From: Cecembia calidifontis
Lineage (GTDB): Bacteria; Bacteroidota; Bacteroidia; Cytophagales; Cyclobacteriaceae
Length of the DNA stretch: 64,000 nt
NCBI RefSeq assembly: GCF_004216715.1
Contig: NZ_SGXG01000001.1
Coordinates: forward strand, 3,022,501-3,086,500
Direction: 5' to 3'
A model generated the notes under the pieces. It saw nothing but the letters and a program-made list of their open reading frames with translations. It made no database searches and was not told where the DNA came from. The translations under genes and the position numbers were made by a program. Position 1 is the first letter of the stretch, and each line of letters starts with the position of its first letter. Shown here piece by piece: positions 1 to 8,596 of the stretch.

Positions 1-359
1 GAGAAACTGATAAATCCTGATTTTCCTGTAGCAAAAGAGGCCAATTTCAGTGCGTTTTCATTGGCTTCCGCACCTGAATTACATAAGAATAGATTATAAT
101 TTTCGTATCCGGAGAGTTGCCCCAGTTTTTCAGCAAAGGCTTTTTGAATAGGGATTTGAACAGAATTGGAATAGAAAGTGATCTTATCCAGCTGATCTTT
201 TATGGCTTGGTTGAAATGTGGATGGCTGTGGCCTATGGAGATCACGGCATGCCCACCGTAAAGATCCAGGTATTCTTCCCCTTTGTCATCCCAAAGTTTG
301 GCACCAAGGGCTTTTACAGGAGTGACATTGATCAGAGGGTATACATCAAATAGGTTCAT
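1..359 (-). CDS. argD: Acetylornithine/succinylornithine aminotransferase, 5' part only
   Basis: Read on the minus strand from ATG at 359, the frame stays open to the window edge, giving about 119 N-terminal residues that begin MNLFDVYPLINVTPVKA. Recognisable class-III PLP-aminotransferase features are WDDKGEEYLDLYGGHAV, the GHSHP segment and the LCNSGAEANENALKLA block that binds the PLP phosphate. The enzyme would convert N-acyl-glutamate semialdehyde to N-acyl-ornithine in arginine synthesis. It lies 89 bp after argC on the same strand, which supports argD over a catabolic ornithine aminotransferase. The catalytic lysine lies outside the window. Whether the substrate is acetylated or succinylated cannot be told here. 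Confidence 0.88.
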   Translation of the reverse strand, partial: MNLFDVYPLINVTPVKALGAKLWDDKGEEYLDLYGGHAVISIGHSHPHFNQAIKDQLDKITFYSNSVQIPIQKAFAEKLGQLSGYENYNLFLCNSGAEANENALKLASFATGKSGFISF

Positions 360-403
360 TTTTACCTGTTTAAATTGAATATTGTTTTGCTTGTTTCAAC
401 CAA

Positions 404-421
404 GGGAGTGAAGTCACTCCC
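404..421 (-). other. Intercistronic hairpin between argC and argD
   Basis: GGGAGTG and CACTCCC form a perfect 7-bp stem with a 4-nt loop in the 89-bp gap between argC and argD. No T-run follows on either strand, so it is more likely an RNA processing or stability element than a full terminator. Function is inferred. Confidence 0.4.
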
Positions 422-448
422 CTCGGCAGCAGATTTTATATGGAGGGT

Positions 449-1417
449 TTAGAAGGCAATGCTTTTTAAGTTCAGCCCCATATTTTCCTCCAGTCCAAAA
501 GCCAGGTTGAAATTTTGAACGGCCTGTCCTGATGCACCTTTTAGGAGGTTGTCTATAGCTGCATAAATGACCAGTTGACCTTTCTCTTTTTTGAGATGAA
601 GGATGCATTTATTGGTGTTGACAGCCTGCTTAAGATCGATGTCCGCCTCCGAAACCCATGTAAAAGGCGCATTCTGGTAGAATTCTTTATAGGCTTGAAC
701 GGCTTCCTGGAGTTCACCTTCAAATGGGAAATAGGCCGTAATCCAAATTCCTCTTGAGAAATTGCCCCTGTACGGCACAAAGAGGAGTTCCTGACCGAAA
801 TCCGGGTTGATTTGTCCAAAAGTCTGTTTGATTTCTTTCAGATGCTGATGGGTAAATAATTTATACACGGACATGTTATTTGTCCTGTAGCTGAAATGTG
901 TGGTTTCACTCAGTGCCTTGCCTGCTCCGGTACTGCCTGTAATTCCTGAAATATGGGCTGTTTCTTTTACCCAGTTTTTAGCAATTGCAGGAGCTAGTGA
1001 AAGTTGGATGCCTGTTGCAAAACAGCCCGGGTTGGCTATTTTTTTAGCCCCTTGGATTTTGGTTTTGTTTACCTCAGGAAGGCCGTAGACAAAGCCATGG
1101 CTTTCATCCCTAAAGTCCGTACTGAGGTCAATGATGACGGTATGCGCTGGAAAAGGATGCTTTTCCAGAAAACCTTTGGTCTGTCCATGGGGTAGTCCTA
1201 AAAAGACAGCATCAATTCCCTCCGTCTGCACTTCATCAGTGAATTCGAGTTCTGTATCTCCGATCAGATCGGGGTGCACAGCTGTTACTTTCTTTCCCTT
1301 TTGGCTATTGCTATGGACATACATCAGTTCGCAGGCAGTGTGGTGGACCAATAATCTTAACAACTCTCCACCGGTATATCCTGCAGCCCCGATGATGGCA
1401 GTTTTAATTTTCTTCAT
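449..1417 (-). CDS. argC: N-acetyl-gamma-glutamyl-phosphate reductase
   Basis: The product is 322 aa when started at ATG 1417 (MKKIKTAIIGAAGYTGGEL), the normal length for ArgC. The N-terminal GAAGYTGGELLRLL is the NADP-binding Rossmann loop, and NPGCFATGIQLSLAPAI contains the catalytic cysteine. It reduces N-acyl-glutamyl phosphate to the semialdehyde in the cytoplasm, the third step of ornithine synthesis. An in-frame upstream extension exists but overlaps argG, so the MKKIK start was chosen. The start overlaps the argG stop by 14 bp, indicating one operon (GNAT, argG, argC, argD) and likely translational coupling. Confidence 0.95.
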   Translation of the reverse strand: MKKIKTAIIGAAGYTGGELLRLLVHHTACELMYVHSNSQKGKKVTAVHPDLIGDTELEFTDEVQTEGIDAVFLGLPHGQTKGFLEKHPFPAHTVIIDLSTDFRDESHGFVYGLPEVNKTKIQGAKKIANPGCFATGIQLSLAPAIAKNWVKETAHISGITGSTGAGKALSETTHFSYRTNNMSVYKLFTHQHLKEIKQTFGQINPDFGQELLFVPYRGNFSRGIWITAYFPFEGELQEAVQAYKEFYQNAPFTWVSEADIDLKQAVNTNKCILHLKKEKGQLVIYAAIDNLLKGASGQAVQNFNLAFGLEENMGLNLKSIAF

Positions 1418-2600
1418 GGTAATTGACTTGATGGAAAATCGCAGTTTGGTTACCCAGGATCCTTGTAAATCCTTTGACATCTTCGGCAGTGTAGCCTTTG
1501 TTCATTTCACCATAACTTCCAAATTTTGAAGCCATCAGGTCATGTTTTGATTCAATTCCTACCAGCTGGAACCTGTAAGGATGAAGTAAAACCTTTACTT
1601 TCCCCGTCACGAATTCCTGGGTGCTTTCCAAGAACGCTTCCAGATTTCGCATGACAGGATCCAAGTAGTGGCCTTCATGAAGATGGTTGCCGTAGAATTC
1701 GGATAACTGATTTTTCCAGAAAGTCTGCCATTTGGTCAGACAGTGTTTTTCCAGTAATTGGTGTGCTTTGATGATGATCAAAGGGGCAGCAGCCTCAAAG
1801 CCCACTCTGCCTTTGATGCCTATTATGGTATCCCCCACATGGACATCTCTTCCGATTCCGAAAGGAGCTGCGATTTCCTGAATTTTCTTGATCGCTTCTA
1901 CAGGGTTTTTGTAAGCCACCCCATTTACAGCCTTTATTTCACCCTTTTCAAAATCGATATTAAGTTCTTCTCCTTCTGTTTTGCTTACTTGGGTCGGCCA
2001 GGCATGTTCCGGTAATGTCTGGTTAGATGTCAGGGTTTCTTTTCCTCCAACGGAAGTTCCCCAGATGCCTTTATTAATGGAGTAGGCAGCCTTTTCAAAA
2101 TTCATGGAAACACCATGTTTTTTAAGGTAATTGATTTCTTCTTCCCTGCTCAGTTTCAAGTCCCGGATCGGGGTAATGATTTCAATATCCGGGATGATTG
2201 TCTGAAAGATCATATCAAAGCGAACCTGGTCATTGCCAGCTCCTGTACTGCCATGGGCTACGGATTTTGCTCCTATTTTTTTGACATAGTCAGCGAGTGT
2301 TTTGGCTTGAAGGATTCTTTCCGCACTTACAGAAAGGGGATAGGTTTGATTTTTCAACACATTGCCAAAAATCAAAAACTTAATGACTTCTTCGTAATAA
2401 GTCTTGGTGACGTCCAGGATTACAAAGGATGCAATGCCGAGTCCTTTGGCCCTTTGTTCTATTTCCTGTAATTCTTCTTGAGAAAAACCGCCTGTATTGA
2501 TGAGGACGGCATGTACTTCGTACCCGAGGTCCTTGGAGAGGTGCAAAGCACAAAATGTGGTGTCCAAACCTCCGCTGTACGCTAATACTACTTTTTTCAT
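1404..2600 (-). CDS. argG: Argininosuccinate synthase
   Basis: The product is 398 aa, starting MKKVVLAYSGGLDTTFCALHL. AYSGGLDT is the ATP-pyrophosphatase P-loop that defines argininosuccinate synthases, and STGAGNDQVRFD is the conserved substrate-binding block. It joins citrulline and aspartate with ATP to give argininosuccinate. Length is normal and the gene is intact. It overlaps argC at its 3' end and follows the GNAT gene by 40 bp, so the three are probably co-transcribed. Confidence 0.96.
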   Translation of the reverse strand: MKKVVLAYSGGLDTTFCALHLSKDLGYEVHAVLINTGGFSQEELQEIEQRAKGLGIASFVILDVTKTYYEEVIKFLIFGNVLKNQTYPLSVSAERILQAKTLADYVKKIGAKSVAHGSTGAGNDQVRFDMIFQTIIPDIEIITPIRDLKLSREEEINYLKKHGVSMNFEKAAYSINKGIWGTSVGGKETLTSNQTLPEHAWPTQVSKTEGEELNIDFEKGEIKAVNGVAYKNPVEAIKKIQEIAAPFGIGRDVHVGDTIIGIKGRVGFEAAAPLIIIKAHQLLEKHCLTKWQTFWKNQLSEFYGNHLHEGHYLDPVMRNLEAFLESTQEFVTGKVKVLLHPYRFQLVGIESKHDLMASKFGSYGEMNKGYTAEDVKGFTRILGNQTAIFHQVNYHEEN

Positions 2601-2640
2601 TTCTTGATCTTTGAATGGAAAGCCGGGAAGGCTTTCGGGT

Positions 2641-3318
2641 TTAAAATAAACTTAAGGTTTTATTGGTGGTTTTTTTGATATTCAAAAGGATGGATTTTTT
2701 CAATCTGGTCCATCTTTCAAATAGTTTCAGGTTTTTTTTGAAATCTTTACGAAGCGCTACCTCTTCTGTTTTGGCTTTTCGTGAAGGATCATAAAGCATG
2801 GCAGTACAAAGACAGTTTTGTCTGTTTTTGGATTTTAAGATCTCGACATTGACACAGCTGTTACATCCTTTCCAGAATTCTTCATCATCCGTAAGGTCTG
2901 CATAGGAGACAGGGACATAGCCCAGGTCTGAATTGATTTTCATTACAGCAGCACCGGTAGTCAAACCGAAAATTTTAGCATCCGGATATTTTTGCCTGCT
3001 GAGTTTAAAGATTTCGGTTTTTATTTTTCTGGCAAGGCCGTATTTTCTAAACTCAGGAGCTACTATCAAGCCTGAATTGGCCACAAATTTTCCATGCCCC
3101 CAGGCTTCAATGTAGCAAAAACCAGCCCAAACACCATCTTCGGTCAAAGCAATCACAGCTTTTCCTTCCAGCATTTTGGTCTTGATATATTCCGGGGAAC
3201 GTTTGGCAATGCCGGTTCCCCGAGCCTTTGCGGATTGCTCCATTTCATTGGTAATGGTTTCCGCATAATGCAGGTGCTTTTCAGTAGCGGGTTGTATGAT
3301 AAAGGAATAGTTTTCCAT
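2641..3318 (-). CDS. GNAT family N-acetyltransferase of the arginine operon
   Basis: Started at ATG 3318 (MENYSFIIQPATEKHLHYA), the product is about 225 aa. The acetyl-CoA loop is visible in GLIVAPEFRKYGLARKIK (R-x-x-G-x-A). The C-terminal part carries several cysteines (GCNSCVNVEIL, NRQNCLCTAM). In Bacteroidota a GNAT gene commonly leads the arg operon, and it is thought to supply N-acetylglutamate; applying that here is inference from position. A longer reading from 3411 adds 31 unremarkable residues and seems to be untranslated leader. Confidence 0.8.
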   Translation of the reverse strand: MENYSFIIQPATEKHLHYAETITNEMEQSAKARGTGIAKRSPEYIKTKMLEGKAVIALTEDGVWAGFCYIEAWGHGKFVANSGLIVAPEFRKYGLARKIKTEIFKLSRQKYPDAKIFGLTTGAAVMKINSDLGYVPVSYADLTDDEEFWKGCNSCVNVEILKSKNRQNCLCTAMLYDPSRKAKTEEVALRKDFKKNLKLFERWTRLKKSILLNIKKTTNKTLSLF

Positions 3319-3436
3319 TTTTGGCAATAGGGAATTAATAGATGGTTTATTGCTCAGGGAGCATTTTTGGGTTTGGATTAAATTTTGGGAAAACGTGCTA
3401 TTGTCGGCCATCCACGTAGGATACCAAAAGATATTA

Positions 3437-3544
3437 CAGGGACATTGCCCTGAAGCTGTTCCTAAACCTCCTCAAAGGAGCCAAAAATAACATAGACAGT
3501 CCAGCATTTGCTGCTGAGGCTGTGGTAAGGTTTACTGCTATGTT
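3437..3544 (-). promoter_or_regulatory. Candidate structured RNA leader of the arg operon
   Basis: On the minus strand, upstream of the GNAT start, three hairpins follow each other. The first is AACATAG-CAGT pairing with ACTG-T-CTATGTT (positions 3534-3544 with 3489-3500), an 11-bp stem with one bulge enclosing CAGCA-loop-TGCTG. The second is CTCCT-TTG-AGGAG (3468-3480). The third is CAGGG-loop-CCCTG (3437-3452). The gap from likely promoter to start codon is about 250-300 bp, long for a Bacteroidota biosynthetic operon. A regulatory leader is inferred; no known riboswitch class was recognised. The plus strand is open in one frame without a start codon, so a decayed gene fragment is the main alternative. 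Confidence 0.4.
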
Positions 3545-3600
3545 GTTCAGGTTTCGCATTTGTTTTGAAAACGTGTGCAAATGTTGTAAGGTTTGAAATA

Positions 3601-3642
3601 AAATGCAAGAATTGCATTTATTAATTTATGGAACATCCATAA
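3601..3642. promoter_or_regulatory. Paired palindromes, candidate operators for the arg operon
   Basis: Two inverted repeats lie side by side: AAATGCAA-GAA-TTGCATTT (3601-3619, perfect 8-bp arms) and TTATGG-AACAT-CCATAA (3626-3642, perfect 6-bp arms). They sit just upstream of where the minus-strand arg promoter should be, as expected for a dimeric repressor such as ArgR. The match to any known ArgR box was not tested. Confidence 0.4.
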
Positions 3643-3663
3643 TTATTTCATTTTTATCAAAAA

Positions 3664-3701
3664 ACAGGCCAAAGTTTTTGAAATCACAAACTTTGGCCTG
3701 T
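3664..3701. terminator. Bidirectional hairpin terminator
   Basis: A perfect 14-bp inverted repeat (ACAGGCCAAAGTTT with AAACTTTGGCCTGT, 10-nt loop) is followed by T-runs in both directions. It lies just past the stop of the minus-strand aminotransferase gene and upstream of the arg operon. Confidence 0.85.
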
Positions 3702-4188
3702 CATATTTGATTTTTTTACAAGGTGCTCCATTTTGTTTTTTAAGCCCTTTTAGCCATTTCGTGGAGGGCTTTTACCAAAACATCCAATTCCCCGGGCGTA
3801 GTGTAAATGTTGGGCGTGATCCTGCAGCCTACTACACCTGCATAATTGATGCCTACAGTATAAATTTTATATTTATCCATCAGGATTTTTGCCATGTCAC
3901 CCGGATCCATTCCTTGGATGCCTACATTGGCAATACCGCAACTTCTTTCCCTTTCTGCTGGGGTATTGACCATAATGCCAGGAATATTTCTCACCTTATC
4001 GGACCAATAAAATTGCAGGTACCTTAACCTTTCCTCTTTTCTTTTGGCACCTATTTTCTCAAAATAATCTATGGCATTGTTTACAGCCAAATCAGTGGCC
4101 ACAGGATGGGTTCCGGTATGGTTCAGGTTTTTGATGTTGGGGTGATCGAGTTCATAAGGGGCCATGAGCGGCCATATCTTACTTATTT

Positions 4189-5853
4189 CCTAAAATCCGC
4201 AGGATTTTAGTTTGGAGATTTGAATCTGCTTGTTTGTGTTCATTTTTGGTCTAGTTCGGGAATTTCTTCCCTTTGATTGAAGAGTGTTCATAGTTTTGAG
4301 ACAATGGATTTTAGGTTTGAGGATAAAATGGACGGTTTTTTTCCTCAATTTTAATGGAAAAGGCATACCTCTTCCCTGTAAATCTTTATTTTTTGAGCTC
4401 CTGAGGGGTTTTTATCTGAATTTAGTTCAAAATCGGCTTGTAATCCTTACTCGTGAACAGTTTGAGCACTTCTCTTCTTCCCGTTCTTATCCACTTGGCT
4501 GAAACAGTGATAAATCTGAAGATAAACTTCTTGAGCCTGTCGGTAGGCTTAAGCCAATCAACTTTTCTGGAATACTCTCCAATGATATAGGTGTAAAAAT
4601 TGGCATACATAGCCGTCATAAGCATAAAGGAGGTATTCTCTGCAAGGAACGAACAGGGCAACTTAGACCAGCCAAAGTCATTGTTGAGTACATCAAACAA
4701 GCGTTCGCTTGCACCCCGGGCGTTATAAAACCTTACAACAGCTTCATTGGACGATGTATGTTCATTGGTCAGAATAGCCCTGTAAGTAAATGCATCTCCA
4801 CTAAACACATCTGCCTGCCCGTCTTTACGCCTGATTCTGGTAATGACCAGCCTGTAAGACCTGTCTTTACCGAAAGGTTTGTAGTCGGATAGGTCAGTAA
4901 CTTCCATTTCCTGTACACCCAAACGTATTTTCTGCCACTTCTCAGGGGCTATACTTCCAAGGATATTATCCAGTTTGGCACATCTGTTTGCCCGTATATA
5001 AAAGCTTTCGGTATGTGCTTCCAGTGTGCGGAGAACTTCTTCCTGATAGGATGCTGAATCGGCTCTGAACCTTCCGATACGGATATTTTCATTGGTAAGC
5101 TGCCCAAACATGCGTGTAAGTGTATCAGCCTGCAAATATTTGGCCTGACTGTTGCCATTTCTGCCCTCTACGTACACAGGAATGGCCTGTGAAAATTCAG
5201 GATGTGCTATGGAAGCTACACCTGGCTGATATCCATAGACGTGTTTATATGTCTTTTTTGAATCGTACTTTTCAGTTGGAATGACGGTGTTGTCATAATC
5301 GAGGTCGTAAGCAACACCTGACTTGAGTAATCCGGTCTTACAAGCTGATTTTAACAACAAGCTGTTGAGTTTTCCATTGATATTAAATTCATGGCTTACT
5401 CCACTGGACGGATTTATAAAGAGTTCTGTATCAACAGCAAGCTCTTTGATACCTCTCAGAATTGTATCGGCACTGCATACTGAAAATGAAGGGACCTGTT
5501 CAAGTGCGTCTCTCAAGTGAACATTGATATCTTCAGTACAGTCGCCACCATTAAAGAAAATAGCCATATGATTGGCGAAAATGTCACTGTATGAAAACCC
5601 TCCCCTTAAGGCTCTAACCCCCAATTGATTATCAATGAGTTCTGGGAGACCAGAATTTTTGAAAGAGTTAAAAACAAAATTAAAACCTCCGAAAGGTGTG
5701 ATTTTTTCTGTCGAATTCGTAATTTTCATACCGCTTATCAAGGATGTGTGGTAACACCTAAATAAGTGAAAAAAAAACGAGCCGGAAAAGCCTGAATTGA
5801 ATAAATTCAGCCACTTTTTCGGCTTTTTTTAAATCCGCCCTGCGGATTTAAGG
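4189..5853 (-). mobile_element. IS1380-family insertion sequence, copy 1 (1665 bp)
   Basis: The ends are CCTAAAATCCGCAGG on the left and the complement of CCTTAAATCCGCAGG on the right. The direct repeats TATTT (4184-4188 and 5854-5858) are the target duplication. Length and transposase protein are identical to the copy at 24229-25893, so transposition was recent. Each end also contains an inner palindrome built on AATCCGC/GCGGATT. Confidence 0.95.
4422..5729 (-). CDS. IS1380 family transposase, copy 1
   Basis: The product is 435 aa from ATG 5729 (MKITNSTEKITPFGGFNF). A TTG four codons upstream is also in frame. IS1380-type DDE features are visible: VAYDLDYDNTVIPTEK (first D), IGRFRADSASYQEE (second D) and NARGASERLFDVLNNDFGW (region of the E). 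It fills most of the element and is intact. Confidence 0.93.
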   Translation of the reverse strand: MKITNSTEKITPFGGFNFVFNSFKNSGLPELIDNQLGVRALRGGFSYSDIFANHMAIFFNGGDCTEDINVHLRDALEQVPSFSVCSADTILRGIKELAVDTELFINPSSGVSHEFNINGKLNSLLLKSACKTGLLKSGVAYDLDYDNTVIPTEKYDSKKTYKHVYGYQPGVASIAHPEFSQAIPVYVEGRNGNSQAKYLQADTLTRMFGQLTNENIRIGRFRADSASYQEEVLRTLEAHTESFYIRANRCAKLDNILGSIAPEKWQKIRLGVQEMEVTDLSDYKPFGKDRSYRLVITRIRRKDGQADVFSGDAFTYRAILTNEHTSSNEAVVRFYNARGASERLFDVLNNDFGWSKLPCSFLAENTSFMLMTAMYANFYTYIIGEYSRKVDWLKPTDRLKKFIFRFITVSAKWIRTGRREVLKLFTSKDYKPILN

Positions 5854-6743
5854 TATTTTGTCTTTTTTGACATACAATAAACCAGCACCTAAAGGTACAC
5901 TGAGCCATTTGTGCAGGCTACAGGCATAATAATCACAACCCAAATCATCTATTTTGAAGTCAAAATGTGCGATACAATGTGCCCCATCCAACATGACTTC
6001 TACTCCATGGCGATGGGCCATGTCGCAGATTTTTTTTACCGGAAGGATTTGGCCGGTGATATTGATCATGTGGCTGACCATGATCAGTTTGGTTTTTGGG
6101 GTGATGGCATCTTCGTAAATTTTCACAATCTCCTCATCAGATGCCGGATGTAAGGGAATGTCTACGATTTTGTTCACTACCCCATAACGCCTGCTTACCA
6201 ATTCGAACATGTTTTGGATGCTGCCATAGTCTTGGTGGGCAAAGATGGCCTCATCACCCTTTTCCCAAGGATAGCCCGAAATGATCGTGTCCAATGATTC
6301 CGTGGCATTTCTGGTGATGGCTACCTCATCTGGTGTACCACCGAAAATTTTGGCCAATCGTGCTGCAGCTTTGTCTTTATTTTCCCATTGGACTGTTCTG
6401 AAATACCAAGAGCCCTGATAATTGATTTCCCTAATCCATGAGATGTATCCCTCTAATGTTTCCTGGGGAATAAAGCAATAATATCCATTCTCCAGATTAA
6501 TATAATCGGGTTTCAATCGGTACCCTTCACGTATTTTGGCCCAAAAATCCTCATCCTTTGCCAAATCTGTGGCAGGTATATGGGAGTAAGCTTCCACAGT
6601 TTTGGAAAAGGCTTGGAAAGAAGCCGAGGAAGCAAGACTGGTAAATGCCAGACTTTTAAGAAAATCTCTTTTATTCATTGGGTGCTGAAGTTTGACCTTA
6701 ATTTGAGGAAAAAAAATTGAAAAAAAAATTTCCAATCCTAAAT

Positions 6744-6781
6744 TTGTTGATTAAATTTGTCAACAATAAATTAGTCAACAA
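6744..6781 (+). promoter_or_regulatory. Operator-like repeats before the XRE-Fic gene
   Basis: TTGTTGA (6744-6750) faces GTCAACAA (6759-6766), and GTCAACAA recurs at 6774-6781, 15 bp downstream. A strong AGGAGG follows at 6782-6787, 5 bp before the ATG, which is unusual in Bacteroidota. This layout suits autoregulation by the HTH domain of the encoded protein (inference). Confidence 0.5.
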
Positions 6782-6792
6782 AGGAGGATAAA

Positions 6793-7863
6793 ATGGAGAC
6801 GCTTTCTCAAATGCTTTTTGAAATGAGGAAAAGGAAAGGATGGGCCGTGCGTCAGCTTGCCTTTGAAAGTGGCGTAGACCCTGCTTTGGTGTCCAAATTT
6901 GAAAAAGGGTCTAGGATGCCTACCGAGGAGAATTTAAAATCTCTTTCATTGGCATTGGATGCACCTTTTGATACCTTAAGGAAGGCATGGGTAGCAGAGA
7001 AAATTTACCAAATTCTAGAGCATGAATCCGATGCTGTAGAGATACTTTCCCTGGCAGAATCCAGGGTAGAGTACTTGAGCAGCCATAAAGCACTTCAGAT
7101 GCAGGGTTTATCAAAATCCATTCAGGAAAAGTTGTCTGCTATTGATGCCCTAAAGAAGGATTGGAATTCCAAAAGGCCTTTGAATAGGACACAGCTTCGC
7201 AAAATGCAGGAGTTTTTCATGGTGTCCTACACCTATGAAAGCAATAGGATTGAAGGCAATACCCTTACCCTTCAGGAGACCCATTTGGTAGTCAATGAAG
7301 GGATTACTATTGGGGGTAAGTCCATGAGGGAGCATTTAGAGGCTATTAATCATGCTGAGGCTGTTTCGTACATTGAACAGCTGGTTTCCGATAAAATGGA
7401 TTTTGGACCCAGGGTCTTGATGGAATTGCATTACCTAATCCTTAAGGGTATAGACAAAGAAAATGCCGGTAGGTATAGGAAGGTTCCTGTAAGGATTTCA
7501 GGAAGTGAGCATGTGCCGCCTCAGCCTTTTCTTTTGGACAAAATGATGGAGGAGTATTTTATCCATTATGATAATCAAAAAAAAATCCTTCATCCGGTTA
7601 TTTTGGCGGCAGAGATGCATGAGCGTTTGGTCAGTATCCATCCATTTATTGATGGCAATGGAAGGACAAGTAGGTTGGTCATGAATCTGATCCTCTTGAA
7701 GCATGGGTTGACCATTGCTAATCTGAAAGGGGATCTGGCTTCCAGGTTGTCTTACTATAAGGCATTAGAGGCTGTACAAATTGATAATAATCCGGATATT
7801 TTCTATCACTTGGTAGCTGATGCAGTTATAGAATCTCTCCAGAAGCATTTGGAGATGGTGTAG
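6793..7863 (+). CDS. XRE-HTH / Fic domain protein
   Basis: The product is 356 aa. Residues 1-60 form an XRE-type helix-turn-helix (MRKRKGWAVRQLAFESGVDP, then ALVSKFEKGSRMPTEENL). The Fic core carries HPFIDGNGRTSR, the catalytic HPFx(D/E)GNGR motif. SNRIEGNT upstream fits the S/TxxxE(G/N) inhibitory motif of class II Fic proteins, so activity is probably self-restrained. Fic enzymes usually transfer AMP to protein hydroxyls. The combination suggests an autoregulated, possibly toxin-antitoxin-like single protein; the target is unknown. It is divergent from the aminotransferase remnant, with repeats in its promoter. Confidence 0.9.
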   Translation: METLSQMLFEMRKRKGWAVRQLAFESGVDPALVSKFEKGSRMPTEENLKSLSLALDAPFDTLRKAWVAEKIYQILEHESDAVEILSLAESRVEYLSSHKALQMQGLSKSIQEKLSAIDALKKDWNSKRPLNRTQLRKMQEFFMVSYTYESNRIEGNTLTLQETHLVVNEGITIGGKSMREHLEAINHAEAVSYIEQLVSDKMDFGPRVLMELHYLILKGIDKENAGRYRKVPVRISGSEHVPPQPFLLDKMMEEYFIHYDNQKKILHPVILAAEMHERLVSIHPFIDGNGRTSRLVMNLILLKHGLTIANLKGDLASRLSYYKALEAVQIDNNPDIFYHLVADAVIESLQKHLEMV

Positions 7864-8158
7864 GTATCACCCTGTGACGCAAGTCATGGGGTGGTTTCTG
7901 AAGTCGGAAGTTGGAAGTCGGATTTCGAAGGTCGGAAGTAGGGTTTTGAACCATTAAGGAGTTCAGGGAATTAAGGGGTTCATTAAGAAGGTGGATTTCT
8001 GAAAGTCGCATTTGGGAATAAAAAATGCCAAAGGACAGAAGGGCCACCTAAGAAAATAGCCTTGGGTAAAATGAAATGTTCAAGAAAATCAAAGGTCTGA
8101 AGGACCGGTTTGAAGTGGGAAGTAGGAAGTCGGTCGTCGGATTTCGAAGGTTGGAAGT
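7864..8158. repeat. Intergenic low-complexity repeats
   Basis: No gene is visible. The stretch is built from short degenerate units such as GGAAGTCGGATTTCGAAGG and GAACCATTAAGGAGTTCAGG. The second unit recurs at 9597 beyond the IS3 element and similar units occur near 16000 and 27650, so these are dispersed intergenic repeats of this genome. Confidence 0.6.
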
Positions 8159-8215
8159 AGGTGTCACGTCCTGAAATAGCTTGACAGATTAAGTCAAACT
8201 AAAAACAGGAAAAAA

Positions 8216-8596
8216 ATGACAAAAACGGTTCGGGAATTTAACAGGTACAGTATTAGCTTCAAGAAGCAAGTAGTAGAGGAGCTGGAAAATGGAAGTTCCT
8301 ATTCTTATCTTCAAAAGAAGTATGATATTAGAGGAGCGGAGACGATCCAGAGGTGGGTCAGGTCCTTTGGCAGGGATCATTTGTTGAACAAAAGGGTTAG
8401 AATAGAGACTATGGATGAGAAGAGAAGACTTAAGGAACTGGAAGAGGAGAACAAGAGGTTAAAACTTGCCTTGGCCGATTCGATAGTTGCCAACAAGATG
8501 CTTGAGACGCTGATAGATGTTTCAAATGATGAATACAAGACGGATTTAAAAAAAAACTTTGGCAACGGACTGTTTCAAAAAGGCCTGAAGAAGTGA
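8216..8596 (+). CDS. IS3 transposase OrfA
   Basis: The product is 126 aa with an N-terminal HTH (SISFKKQVVEELENGSSYSY) and a coiled coil (KRRLKELEEENKRLKLALAD), the DNA-binding and dimerisation part of IS3 transposases. Near its 3' end, at 8548-8557, a run of nine A followed by C provides an A-AAA-AAC-type slippery site. The -1 frame is open from 8533 through the end of orfB, so an OrfAB fusion is expected. Confidence 0.92.
   Translation: MTKTVREFNRYSISFKKQVVEELENGSSYSYLQKKYDIRGAETIQRWVRSFGRDHLLNKRVRIETMDEKRRLKELEEENKRLKLALADSIVANKMLETLIDVSNDEYKTDLKKNFGNGLFQKGLKK

Larger units (their letters stand above)
3740..6678 (-). pseudogene. Class V aminotransferase (isopenicillin-N-epimerase-like), split by IS1380
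   Basis: The N-terminal piece (6678 down to 5854) starts MNKRDFLKSLAFTSLASSAS, an export signal with Tat-like layout. It continues to CSLHKWLSVPLGAGLLYVKKD, where the lysine of LHKW should bind PLP. The C-terminal piece (4188 down to 3740) reads PLMAPYELDHPNIKN to HEMAKRA. An IS1380 element at 4189-5853 separates them, with a 5-bp target duplication TATTT on each side. Removing the element plus one duplication restores a continuous frame (KKDKISKIWPLMAPYE), so the allele was intact before insertion. As it stands the protein is truncated and presumably non-functional. The physiological substrate is unknown. Confidence 0.9.

Noticed and set aside
1131..1529. Open frames antisense to argC and argG
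   Set aside because: Shadows of well-supported genes on the other strand.
3420..3595. Plus-strand open frame (RDIALKLFLNLLKGAK...) upstream of the arg operon
   Set aside because: A stop lies directly upstream and there is no start codon; kept only as an alternative explanation (gene remnant) for the leader region.
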